64,000 bases of DNA from Microbacterium karelineae. GTDB lineage: Bacteria > Actinomycetota > Actinomycetes > Actinomycetales > Microbacteriaceae. Each line of letters starts with the position of its first letter. Position 1 is the stretch's first letter. The position numbers and the translations under genes are program-made. The notes beneath the pieces were generated by a model. It saw only the letters and a program-made list of their open reading frames with translations. It did no database searches and had not been told where the DNA came from. The stretch is taken from the NCBI RefSeq assembly GCF_009745985.1, contig NZ_WFIX01000182.1, positions 186,001 through 250,000 of the forward strand. The letters run 5' to 3'. Below, piece after piece: positions 15,669 through 23,935 of this stretch.

Positions 15669-16648
15669 CGCTCGTCTCCTCCCCCACGGCGGGGCGCCGT
15701 CAGGCGCCCCGCCGCCGGCGGCGCCGTCTGACGGTCGACTACGTGAGCTTCCTCGCGGTCTTCCTCGGGCTGCCGCTGGCGATCTTCCTCGTCTTCGTGA
15801 TCTCCCCCTTCGCGCAGGCGGTGTACTACTCGCTGACGAACTGGACCGGGTTCTCCCCCGAGATGGGCTTCGTCGGCATCGGCAACTACATCCGGCTCTT
15901 CCAGAACCCGACGTTCGTGCAGTCGATGGGCAACAGCCTGCTGCTCGCCCTCGTCGTGCCCCTCGTGACCCTCACGATCGCCCTGATCTTCGCGTCGCTC
16001 ATCACGGTGGGAGGCCCCAGCCATGGCCAGGTGCGCGGCCTGGGCGGCGCGAGCTTCTACCGCGTCGTCTCGTTCTTCCCCTACGTGATCCCGGCGATCG
16101 CGATCGGCCTGCTGTGGAGCCAGATCTACTCGCCGAGCGGCCTGCTCAACGGGATCCTGCAGACGATCGGCCTGAGCGTCGGCGACTTCCCCTGGCTCGG
16201 CGACGAGCGCACCGCGATGGGCGCGTCGATCTTCGTGATCGTGTGGGGGATGGTCGGCTTCTACATGGTCCTGTTCATCGCGGCGATCAAGGGGATCCCC
16301 GCGGAGGTCTTCGAGGCGTCGCGCCTCGACGGAGCCAGCCGGTTCCGCACGACCATCTCGATCACGCTGCCTCTGATCCGCGACAACGTGCAGACCGCGT
16401 ACATCTACATCGGGATCCTCGCTCTCGACGCCTTCGTCTACATGGCGGCGCTCAACGCGACGGGCGGCCCCGGCAACTCGACGCTCGTGATGTCGCAGTA
16501 CCTGTTCCGCACAGCGTTCGAGAAGGGGCAGTTCGGCCTCGCGAGCGCCATGGGCGTCATGCTCGCCGTCGTGACACTCGTCTTCGCGGCGATCGTGTTC
16601 ACCGTCAGCTGGGCCACGGGCGGCCGCGACAAGGGAGGACGCGCATGA
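15665..16648 (+). CDS. ngcF: Sugar ABC transporter permease, NgcF-like
   Basis: This 327-residue inner-membrane permease has six predicted helices and an arginine-rich N-terminal tail. The EAA loop that contacts the ATPase reads AEVFEASRLDGASRFRTTIS. Regions such as SPFAQAVYYSLTNWTGFSPE and the RGLGGASFYRVVSFFPYV segment resemble NgcF. The ATG at 15665 overlaps the ngcE stop (ATGA). No ATPase gene is present in this operon, so the system probably uses a shared MsiK-type ATPase encoded elsewhere, as in Streptomyces. Confidence 0.8.
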   Translation: MTLVSSPTAGRRQAPRRRRRRLTVDYVSFLAVFLGLPLAIFLVFVISPFAQAVYYSLTNWTGFSPEMGFVGIGNYIRLFQNPTFVQSMGNSLLLALVVPLVTLTIALIFASLITVGGPSHGQVRGLGGASFYRVVSFFPYVIPAIAIGLLWSQIYSPSGLLNGILQTIGLSVGDFPWLGDERTAMGASIFVIVWGMVGFYMVLFIAAIKGIPAEVFEASRLDGASRFRTTISITLPLIRDNVQTAYIYIGILALDAFVYMAALNATGGPGNSTLVMSQYLFRTAFEKGQFGLASAMGVMLAVVTLVFAAIVFTVSWATGGRDKGGRA

Positions 16649-17550
16649 CCGACACCACCCGCTCGCTCATCGCGATCGATGAGCGCGCCGCGCGGCGGAT
16701 CCGGCGCGAGCAGCGCACGAGCCGGGGCGACCGCGCCGTGGGGATCACCTCGCACGCCGTCCTCATCGTCTGGTCGATCGTCGTCATCCTGCCCCTCGTG
16801 TGGACCGTGATGTCGTCGTTCAAGACGACCGCGGAGATCTTCTCGTCACCGTTCCAGCTGCCGGCCCGGTGGAGCCTCGACAACTACGTCTCGGCGTGGG
16901 CCGAGGACGACTTCGGCCGGATGTTCCTCAACACGGTCGTCGTCGTCGGATGCGCTCTCGTGCTCGTGATGATCCTCGGCTCGATGTGCGCCTACGTGCT
17001 CGCGCGCTTCTCGCTGCCGGGAAGCAGGGCGATCTACTACCTGATGCTCGCGGGGCTCACCTTCCCGGCGTTCCTCGCGATCGTGCCGCTGTTCTTCATC
17101 CTGCAGAACATGGGCCTGCTGAACACGCTGCCGGGCCTCATCCTCACGTATGTGGCGTTCGCGCTGCCGTTCACGGTGTTCTTCCTGTTCTCGTTCTTCA
17201 AGAACCTGCCCGACGAGATCCAGGAGGCGGCGTACATCGACGGCGCGAGCGAGTGGCGCACCTTCTTCCAGGTGATGCTCCCGCAGGCGAGGGCCGGGCT
17301 CGCCGCCGTGGCGATCTTCAACTTCCTCGGGCTGTGGAACCAGTTCCTCCTGCCCGTGGCGCTCAACACGGATCAGGGGAACTACGTGCTCTCACAGGGC
17401 CTCGCGGCCTTCGCGTCGTCCGCCGGCTACGCCGTCGACTTCGGATCCCTTTTCGCCGCCGTCGTCATCACGATCGTGCCCGTGCTGATCGTCTACGTGT
17501 TCTTCCAGCGCCAGCTGCAGGGATCCGTGGCGCAGGGCACGTCGAAGTAG
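16645..17550 (+). CDS. ngcG: Sugar ABC transporter permease, NgcG-like
   Basis: The second permease is 301 residues with six predicted helices. The first lies near residues 33-55 after a charged tail, and the EAA loop is DEIQEAAYIDGASEWRTFFQ. Its start overlaps the end of the first permease gene (ATGA), so the two should be made in equal amounts and form the heterodimeric channel. Expression is presumably under the RpiR-type regulator upstream. Confidence 0.8.
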   Translation: MTDTTRSLIAIDERAARRIRREQRTSRGDRAVGITSHAVLIVWSIVVILPLVWTVMSSFKTTAEIFSSPFQLPARWSLDNYVSAWAEDDFGRMFLNTVVVVGCALVLVMILGSMCAYVLARFSLPGSRAIYYLMLAGLTFPAFLAIVPLFFILQNMGLLNTLPGLILTYVAFALPFTVFFLFSFFKNLPDEIQEAAYIDGASEWRTFFQVMLPQARAGLAAVAIFNFLGLWNQFLLPVALNTDQGNYVLSQGLAAFASSAGYAVDFGSLFAAVVITIVPVLIVYVFFQRQLQGSVAQGTSK

Positions 17551-17557
17551 GCCGCGG

Positions 17558-18154
17558 ATGACGAGGATCCGTCCCTGCCGCCCCGCCGACCGCGACGCGC
17601 TCTCCGAGGTCTGCGTCCGGACGGCCGACGCGGGGTCCGACGCGCGCGGCCTCGCCGACGACCGCCTGTGGGGCGACGTCTGGGCCGTGCCCTACGCCGA
17701 ACGCGACCCCGGCCTGTGCTGGGTGGCAGAGTCCTCCGACGGGCGCGTCGTCGGGTACCTCGTCGCGACCGACGACACCGAGGGATTCGCGGCCTGGTTC
17801 CGCGACGCGTGGTGGCCGGCGCGGTCGGCGCGGTACGAGGTGTCCGAGCCGACCGCGCGGCACTCGTGGATCCTGTCGTACGCCGCCGCACGCGGCCCGG
17901 GGCGCGAGCCGCACGCGGCGACGCACCCCGCGCACCTGCACATCGACCTGCTCCCCGAGGCGCAGGGCCAGGGCCTGGGGCGCCGCCTGATCGGCACGCT
18001 GTGCGCCGAGCTGCGCCGCCGGAGGGTCCCGGCGGTGCACCTCGTCGCGAGCGCGGCGAATCACGGCGCCGTCGCGTTCTACGAGCGGCTCGGGTTCGCC
18101 CGGCTGCCGTCCGACGGCGCCGACACGGCGCCGTTCGGGCTCGTCCTCGCCTGA
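17558..18154 (+). CDS. GNAT-family N-acetyltransferase in the sugar-import operon
   Basis: The 198-residue protein has the GNAT acetyl-CoA site in LLPEAQGQGLGRRLIGTL (about 129-146) and the late GNAT motif in NHGAVAFYERLGF (about 168-180). It begins with ATG 17558, 7 bases after the last permease gene, so it is probably co-transcribed. Its general shape, with an HLHIDLLPEAQGQGLG core, recalls the acetyltransferase domains found with O-GlcNAcase-type enzymes. A role in acetylating an imported amino sugar is possible but speculative. Confidence 0.8.
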   Translation: MTRIRPCRPADRDALSEVCVRTADAGSDARGLADDRLWGDVWAVPYAERDPGLCWVAESSDGRVVGYLVATDDTEGFAAWFRDAWWPARSARYEVSEPTARHSWILSYAAARGPGREPHAATHPAHLHIDLLPEAQGQGLGRRLIGTLCAELRRRRVPAVHLVASAANHGAVAFYERLGFARLPSDGADTAPFGLVLA

Positions 18155-18161
18155 CCCCCGC

Positions 18162-19532
18162 TCAGCCGTTGTCGCGGTAGGCGGTCCGCGCGTAGTCGTG
18201 ATACGGCGCGGGCGCCACCGTGGCACGGATCCTCACCTGGCGGTGCGCGGCGTCGACCTGCGGCTTGCGCGAGATCGGATCCTCGCCCCACACGACCTCG
18301 ACGACCTCGCCCTCCGCGATGTCGGCGTCGACGGTCGCGAGCGACATGTAGAGCTGGTCGTACGCGATGTAGCCGGCGTCGGTCGAGATCCCGACCTGTA
18401 CGCCGCCGCGCTCGACGAGGTCCATCTGGTAGAAGCCGTATCGCGCCTTCGGGAAGTCGAGGAACTTCGCGGGGGTGCCCGGCTCGAGCTGCGAGCGGAC
18501 GACCGCCGCGACGTCCTCAGAGTTCCACAGCAGTGTCACCTTGCGGCGCGCCGGATCCTCCGCGATCCGCTCGAGCGCGGCGCGGCCGCGGAAGTCGTGG
18601 TCGAAGCGCACCGAGCGCCCGAGGCCGATGTCGAACGGCGTGACGTAGTAGTCGCTGATGTCGGTCGAGTACAGGGATCCGCCGATCGAACCGGCGCGCG
18701 CGGCCGGCAGCCATTCGCGGTACTCGGCGAGGTCGTCGCCGAAGATCGCCGGGAGGGGCGTCGGCACCCACCCCGACTCGAGCGGCGACGACGAATAGGC
18801 CTTCGCGCCGACGCGCCGCACGCCGAGCTCGGCGCCGGCCTCGAGCATCGCCCCGAGCACGGCGGGCCCGTCGGCGTAGGCGCCGTAGAACTCGAAGCCG
18901 GGTTGCCCCGCCATGCCGTGACGGAGTGCCTTGACCTTCTTCCCCGCGATCTCGAAGTCGGCGATGTGGAAGAACTTCACCTCGGGAACCGGCCCGCCGA
19001 TCAGCGTCTCCATGACGCGATCGGCGCGCGGGCCCTGCAGCTCGTAGCGGAAGAAGGTCGGATCGCCCACCCGCATATTCGAGTTCGCCTCGAGCCGGTG
19101 GTGCACGTCCTGCCCCGCCGACGCCGCCTTCTCGACGGTGAACCGCACCCAGTCGATGAGGATGTGGTGGCCGATGAGGACGATCCCCTCCGGCCCCTCG
19201 TCGTTATAGAAGAGGATCCCATCGCCGATGAGGAAGCCGTCCTCGTTGACGCTGATGAGCTGCTTCGCGACGCCGGGGCGGAACGTGCGGAACGTGTTCG
19301 GTGAGATCGACTCGATCAGCGGGATCAGATCGGATCCGTGTAGGAACAGCTGGGTCATGTGGTGCGACTGGTCCATGATCGCGACCGACTGCGACCACGC
19401 GCGCTGCTCGTCGCGCCAATTGGTGAACTCGGCCTGGATCGGGAACGTGATCGCCGGCCAGTCCTGGTTGCGCAGCAGCTCGACGGGGTTCCCGGCGCGC
19501 GCGATCGCCTGTGCGAGAGTCTCTGACGTCAT
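18162..19532 (-). CDS. LigM-like tetrahydrofolate-dependent O-demethylase (GcvT family)
   Basis: The 456-residue protein belongs to the aminomethyltransferase (GcvT) superfamily and resembles LigM/DesA, which move a methyl group from vanillate or syringate to tetrahydrofolate. Characteristic segments are NPVELLRNQDW, FTNWRDEQRAWSQSVAIMDQ, SHHMTQLFLHG and PNTFRTFRPG in the N-terminal half, and SDYYVTPFDIGLGRSVRFDH and FRGRAAL later. AAGGAG lies 7 bases before ATG 19532. Its length matches LigM (about 470). The true methyl donor is unknown; glycine betaine-type donors are less likely from the sequence. It is convergent with the GNAT gene (7-base gap). Confidence 0.78.
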   Translation of the reverse strand: MTSETLAQAIARAGNPVELLRNQDWPAITFPIQAEFTNWRDEQRAWSQSVAIMDQSHHMTQLFLHGSDLIPLIESISPNTFRTFRPGVAKQLISVNEDGFLIGDGILFYNDEGPEGIVLIGHHILIDWVRFTVEKAASAGQDVHHRLEANSNMRVGDPTFFRYELQGPRADRVMETLIGGPVPEVKFFHIADFEIAGKKVKALRHGMAGQPGFEFYGAYADGPAVLGAMLEAGAELGVRRVGAKAYSSSPLESGWVPTPLPAIFGDDLAEYREWLPAARAGSIGGSLYSTDISDYYVTPFDIGLGRSVRFDHDFRGRAALERIAEDPARRKVTLLWNSEDVAAVVRSQLEPGTPAKFLDFPKARYGFYQMDLVERGGVQVGISTDAGYIAYDQLYMSLATVDADIAEGEVVEVVWGEDPISRKPQVDAAHRQVRIRATVAPAPYHDYARTAYRDNG

Positions 19533-19629
19533 CGTCTTCTCCTTGCGTGGGTGCGTTGCGGCGAGTGTAGGCACCGCCGCCCCGGGCGCAGGCAGGGGTT
19601 TCCGTTGATCCGAATGCCGGCCGCGACCG

Positions 19630-20664
19630 CTAGAACAGGGTCGGCTGCGGGCTCGGTGCGAGCGTGGCGGCGGCGACCCGCGCGGCGCGGCGCACCTCGG
19701 GTTGGTCCTCGTCGTCCCGCGGATCGAGGCCGTACCGCCGGAGGAGCGGCCGCATGCGAGCGGACAGCTGGCGACGGTACGCGGCCGGCGCCGATGAGCG
19801 CGCTCCGTAGAAGCGCCGGTATCCCTCGGCGAGCGCGGTGTGCTCGCGCGCGATCCACTCGAGGAACCACTCCTTCGCGCCCGGGCGGAGATGCAGCGCG
19901 CCGAAGACGACCCGCGTCGCACCCGTCTCGGCGATGCGCGCGACGGCGTGCTCGAGCTGCACGGGCGAGTCGGTCAGCCACGGCATGATCGGCATGAGGA
20001 AGACGGTCACGCGGAATCCCTGCTCGACCGCCTGCCGCACGGTCGCGAGCCGCGCCGCCGCGGACGGCGTGCCCGGCTCGACGGACGCCTGCAGCTCGTC
20101 GTCGAACACGGCGATCGACATCGCGATGTCGACGGGGACGTGCGCGGCCGCGTCGGCGAGCAGCGGCAGGTCGCGCCGCAGCAGCGTGCCCTTCGTGAGG
20201 ATCGAGATCGGCGTCGCGCTCTCGCCGAGCGCGCGGATGATCCCGGGCATGAGCGCATATCGCCCCTCGGCGCGCTGATACGGATCCGTGTTGGTTCCGA
20301 GGGCGACGAGCTCACGTCGCCACGACCGCCGCGCCACTTCCGCCCGCACCACCTCGGCCGCGTTCACCTTCACGACCACCTGCCGATCGAAGTCGTCCCC
20401 CGCATCGAAGTCGAGATAGCGGTGCGTCGCGCGAGCGAAGCAGTAGACGCACTGATGGCTGCATCCCCGATACGGGTTGATGGTCCAGCGGAACGGCATC
20501 GGGCTCGCGTCGGGGACGCGGTTCAGCGCCGACTTCGCCATGACCTCGTGGAACGTGAGCCCGGCGAACTCGGGCGTGCGGACGGTGCGCACGTATCCCG
20601 GCATCGGCAGGAGCGCAGGGGCGGCGACGGACATGTCATCGATCTTCTGTCCACTCCACCGCAT
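19630..20664 (-). CDS. Rv2578c-family radical SAM protein
   Basis: The 344-residue protein has the radical SAM iron-sulfur motif CxxxCxxC at Cys68, Cys72 and Cys75 within RGCSHQCVYCFARATH, the pattern of spore photoproduct lyase-like proteins. The rest is a TIM-barrel domain with ALGTNTDPYQRAEGRY and ISILTKGTLLRRD. The start at ATG 20664 (MRWSGQ) agrees with the conserved start of the mycobacterial Rv2578c group. The reaction is not known; a DNA-repair link has been proposed for relatives. It stands alone and is divergent from the aldo/keto reductase gene. Confidence 0.85.
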   Translation of the reverse strand: MRWSGQKIDDMSVAAPALLPMPGYVRTVRTPEFAGLTFHEVMAKSALNRVPDASPMPFRWTINPYRGCSHQCVYCFARATHRYLDFDAGDDFDRQVVVKVNAAEVVRAEVARRSWRRELVALGTNTDPYQRAEGRYALMPGIIRALGESATPISILTKGTLLRRDLPLLADAAAHVPVDIAMSIAVFDDELQASVEPGTPSAAARLATVRQAVEQGFRVTVFLMPIMPWLTDSPVQLEHAVARIAETGATRVVFGALHLRPGAKEWFLEWIAREHTALAEGYRRFYGARSSAPAAYRRQLSARMRPLLRRYGLDPRDDEDQPEVRRAARVAAATLAPSPQPTLF

Positions 20665-20767
20665 GTCGACATTCGAACATCTCTTCGACTCATTGTCAAC
20701 GGCACCGCCCCGATGTGTGCGGTCGGTAGGCTGATTCCCCACGCTTTCACGACCATGAGGAGCAGCT

Positions 20768-21757
20768 GTGGAACACAGGATCCTGGGACGGACGGCCCGC
20801 GAGGTGTCGGTCGTCGGGCTCGGCACGTGGCAGCTCGGCGGAGACTGGGGCGAGGTCGACGAGGTCGCCGCGCTCGACGTGCTCGACGCCGCGGCCGAGC
20901 GGGGCGTGACGTTCTTCGACACGGCCGACGTCTACGGCGACGGCCGCAGCGAGCAGCGCATCGCGTCGTGGCGGCGCGCGAACCCCTCGTGGAGCGGCAC
21001 CGTCGCGACCAAGATGATCCGCCGCGCGCCCGTGCCGTCGCTCCGCTACGCATCGCTCGACGCGTTCCGCGACTGGACCGACCGTTCGCGCCGCAACCTC
21101 GGCGTCGACACGCTCGACCTCGTGCAGCTGCACTGCCCGTCCGACGACGTCTTCGCCTCCGACGGCGTGTTCGACGACCTCGACGTCCTCGTCGAGGAGG
21201 GCGCCATCGCCGCGTACGGCGTGAGCGTCGAGACCTGCGAGCAGGCGCTCTCCGCCATCGCGCGCCCGCACGTGGCGAGCGTGCAGATCATCCTCAACGC
21301 CTTCCGACAGAAGCCGCTCGAGCGCGTGCTGCCGGCCGCCGTCGAGGCGGGCGTCGGCATCATCGCCCGCGTGCCGCTCGCGAGCGGGCTCCTCTCCGGC
21401 CGCTACACGGCCGAGACGACGTTCGCCGCCGACGACCACCGCTCGTACAACCGCGACGGCTCCGCGTTCGACGTGGGCGAGACCTTCGCCGGCGTCGACT
21501 TCGCGACGGGCGTCGAGGCGGCCGCCGAGTTCTCGGCCCTCGCTCGCGGCATCGGCGTCGAGCCCGCGGCCGCGGCCCTCGCGTGGGTGATCCGGCAGCC
21601 GGGCGTGACGACCGTGATCCCGGGCGCACGGAGCGAGGCGCAGGCGCGCGGGAACGCCGCCGCGGCCGACGTGGGGCCGCTGACCGCGGAGTTCCTCGAC
21701 GGCGTCCGCGCGATCTACGACGAGAGGATCCGCCCGCAGGTGCACGACCGCTGGTGA
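20768..21757 (+). CDS. Aldo/keto reductase
   Basis: The 329-residue NAD(P)H-dependent oxidoreductase shows the aldo/keto reductase signature: GLGTWQLGG near the start, FFDTADVYGDGRSE (Asp and Tyr of the catalytic tetrad), the catalytic-lysine segment VATKM and the histidine in LVQLHCPSDD. The C-terminal cofactor site is TTVIPGARSEAQARGN. The start is GTG 20768. The family acts on aldehydes, ketones and sugars; no neighbour indicates a substrate. Confidence 0.9.
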   Translation: MEHRILGRTAREVSVVGLGTWQLGGDWGEVDEVAALDVLDAAAERGVTFFDTADVYGDGRSEQRIASWRRANPSWSGTVATKMIRRAPVPSLRYASLDAFRDWTDRSRRNLGVDTLDLVQLHCPSDDVFASDGVFDDLDVLVEEGAIAAYGVSVETCEQALSAIARPHVASVQIILNAFRQKPLERVLPAAVEAGVGIIARVPLASGLLSGRYTAETTFAADDHRSYNRDGSAFDVGETFAGVDFATGVEAAAEFSALARGIGVEPAAAALAWVIRQPGVTTVIPGARSEAQARGNAAAADVGPLTAEFLDGVRAIYDERIRPQVHDRW

Positions 21758-21800
21758 CGCTCGCTCCTCCTCTGTCGGGGGTCGGTGACAGGCTGAGGGC

Positions 21801-23894
21801 ATGACAGACGATTCCCTGCACGCAGACGCGCTCTCCACGCTCCGGCTGCTGGTCGGGCGCGACGACGCCGCGTTCCACGACGGTCAGTTCGAGGCGATCG
21901 AAGCGCTCGTCGGCGAACGCAGCCGCGCGCTCGTCGTGCAGCGTACAGGGTGGGGCAAGTCGGCCGTGTACTTCGTCGCGACCGCGCTCCGGCGCGCACA
22001 GGGCGCGGGGCCGACGATCCTCGTCTCGCCGCTCATCGCGCTCATGCGCGACCAGATCCAGGCGGCCGAGCGCGCGGGTGTGCGCGCGGTCGCCATCAAC
22101 TCGACGAATGCGCACGAATGGGGCGAGGTGCGCGCCCGCCTCGACGCCGACGAGGTCGACGTCCTCCTCGTGTCCCCCGAACGGCTCAACAACCCGGCCT
22201 TCCGCGATGAGCAGCTGCCGGCCCTCGTGCGGCGCATCGGCATGCTCGTCGTCGACGAGGCGCACTGCATCAGCGATTGGGGCCACGACTTCCGGCCCGA
22301 CTACCGGCGGCTGCGCGACCTCATCGCGCAGATGCCCGAGAGCGTGCCCGTTCTCGCGACGACCGCGACGGCGAACGCGCGCGTCGTCGCGGACGTCGTC
22401 GATCAGCTCGGGTCCGACCGCGTCACGACGATTCGGGGCCCGCTCGCCCGAGCGTCCCTGCGCCTCAGCGTCCTGAACCTCCCTGACGCCACCTCGCGCC
22501 TCGCGTGGCTGCTGAGCCACCTCGACGACCTGCCCGGCTCCGGCATCATCTACACCCTCACGGTCGCCGCAGCGGTCGACACGGCACGACTCCTGCGCGA
22601 GCACGGGCACGCGGTGCGCGCCTACACGGGGCAGAGCGACGCCGACGAGCGCGAGGAGTCCGAGGGGCTCCTGAAGCGAAACGAGGTGAAGGCGCTCGTC
22701 GCGACGAGCGCGCTCGGCATGGGCTTCGACAAGCCCGACCTCGGCTTCGTGCTGCACCTCGGCGCGCCGTCCTCGCCCGTCGCGTACTACCAGCAGGTCG
22801 GTCGAGCCGGGCGCGCGACCGCGTCCGCGGATGTCGTGCTGCTGCCGGGCCCCGAGGACGCCGACATCTGGCACCATTTCGCGACCGTCTCGATGCCCGA
22901 CCAGGATCGCGCGGAGCGGGTGCTGCGGGCGCTCGGGGCCTCCGGCGCGCCCCTGTCGACCGCCGCCCTCGAGACGATCGTCGACATCCGCCGCACGCGG
23001 CTCGAGCTGCTCCTCAAGGTGCTCGACGTCGACGGCGCGGTCCAGCGCGTGAAGGGCGGGTGGACGGCGACGGGCGAGCCGTGGGCGTACGACGCCGAAC
23101 GCTACGCGCGCATCGCCGCCGAGCGGCGCGCCGAACAGGACGACATGCTCGCCTACGAGCGCACGACCGAGTGCCGCATGGAGTTCCTGCAGCGCCGACT
23201 CGACGACGAGACGGCGACGCCGTGCGGGCGCTGCGACAACTGCGCCGGCGCCTGGCTGCTCGCCGACATCGCGCAGGAGTCGGCGTCGGCCGCGGCATCG
23301 GCGATCGACCGCGTCGGCGTGCCGATCGAGCCGCGACGCCAGTGGCCGACGGGGCTCGACCGGCTCGGCGTGCCCCTGAAGGGCCGGATCCCCGCCGACG
23401 AGCAGGCCGCGACGGGCCGGGCCCTCGCGCGCCTGACCGACCTCGGCTGGGGCGGGCCGCTGCGCGAGCTGTTCGCCGCAGGAGCGCCCGACCAGGAGGT
23501 CCCCGCGCGCCTCCTCGACGCGTGTGTGCGCGTGCTCGCCGAGTGGGGGTGGGACGAGCGCCCCGCCGCCGTCGCGGCGGTGCCGTCGCGCACGCGGCCG
23601 ATTCTCGTCCGCTCCCTCGCCGAGGGCATCGCGCGCATCGGTCGTCTGCCGTCGCTCGGCGCGCTCTCGATCGCCCCCGCCGCTCCCCCGGCCCGGCCGG
23701 GCGGGAACAGCGCCTTCCGCGTCACCGACCTGCAGGGGAGATTCGGCGTCGACGGCCTCGTGATCGCCGAGGGGCCGATCCTGCTCGTGGACGACCTCGT
23801 CGACAGCCGCTGGACGATGACGCTCGCCGCCCGCGAGCTGCGCCGCGCCGGCGCGGACGACGTGCTGCCGTTCGCGCTCGCCCTGCGCGCCTGA
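21801..23894 (+). CDS. recQ: RecQ-family ATP-dependent DNA helicase with a C-terminal phosphoribosyltransferase-like segment
   Basis: The 697-residue protein unwinds DNA 3' to 5' by family analogy. Motif 0 is FHDGQFEAIEAL, Walker A TGWGKS (49-54, where classical RecQ has TGGGKS), motif II DEAH (152-155) followed by CISDWGHDFRPDY, and motif VI QQVGRAGRA. The RecQ zinc-binding cysteines appear in TEC and CGRCDNC. Instead of an HRDC domain, the C-terminal 160 residues look like a ComF-type phosphoribosyltransferase: VAAVPSRTRPILVRSLAEGI, then ILLVDDLVDSRWTMTLAA (about 660-677) with the PRPP-binding DDLVDS loop. A weak -10 box CAGGCT ends 6 bases before the ATG, so the transcript may lack a leader. 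Confidence 0.9.
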   Translation: MTDDSLHADALSTLRLLVGRDDAAFHDGQFEAIEALVGERSRALVVQRTGWGKSAVYFVATALRRAQGAGPTILVSPLIALMRDQIQAAERAGVRAVAINSTNAHEWGEVRARLDADEVDVLLVSPERLNNPAFRDEQLPALVRRIGMLVVDEAHCISDWGHDFRPDYRRLRDLIAQMPESVPVLATTATANARVVADVVDQLGSDRVTTIRGPLARASLRLSVLNLPDATSRLAWLLSHLDDLPGSGIIYTLTVAAAVDTARLLREHGHAVRAYTGQSDADEREESEGLLKRNEVKALVATSALGMGFDKPDLGFVLHLGAPSSPVAYYQQVGRAGRATASADVVLLPGPEDADIWHHFATVSMPDQDRAERVLRALGASGAPLSTAALETIVDIRRTRLELLLKVLDVDGAVQRVKGGWTATGEPWAYDAERYARIAAERRAEQDDMLAYERTTECRMEFLQRRLDDETATPCGRCDNCAGAWLLADIAQESASAAASAIDRVGVPIEPRRQWPTGLDRLGVPLKGRIPADEQAATGRALARLTDLGWGGPLRELFAAGAPDQEVPARLLDACVRVLAEWGWDERPAAVAAVPSRTRPILVRSLAEGIARIGRLPSLGALSIAPAAPPARPGGNSAFRVTDLQGRFGVDGLVIAEGPILLVDDLVDSRWTMTLAARELRRAGADDVLPFALALRA

Positions 23895-23935
23895 CGGCGA
23901 CGCCCCACCCGTTCTCGACGTTCGGGCGAGCCCCT

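Noticed and set aside
18162-19532. Calling the GcvT-family protein the glycine-cleavage T protein.
   Set aside because: No gcvH or gcvP is near and the N-terminus (NPVELLRN, FTNWRDEQRAW) is that of the LigM group.
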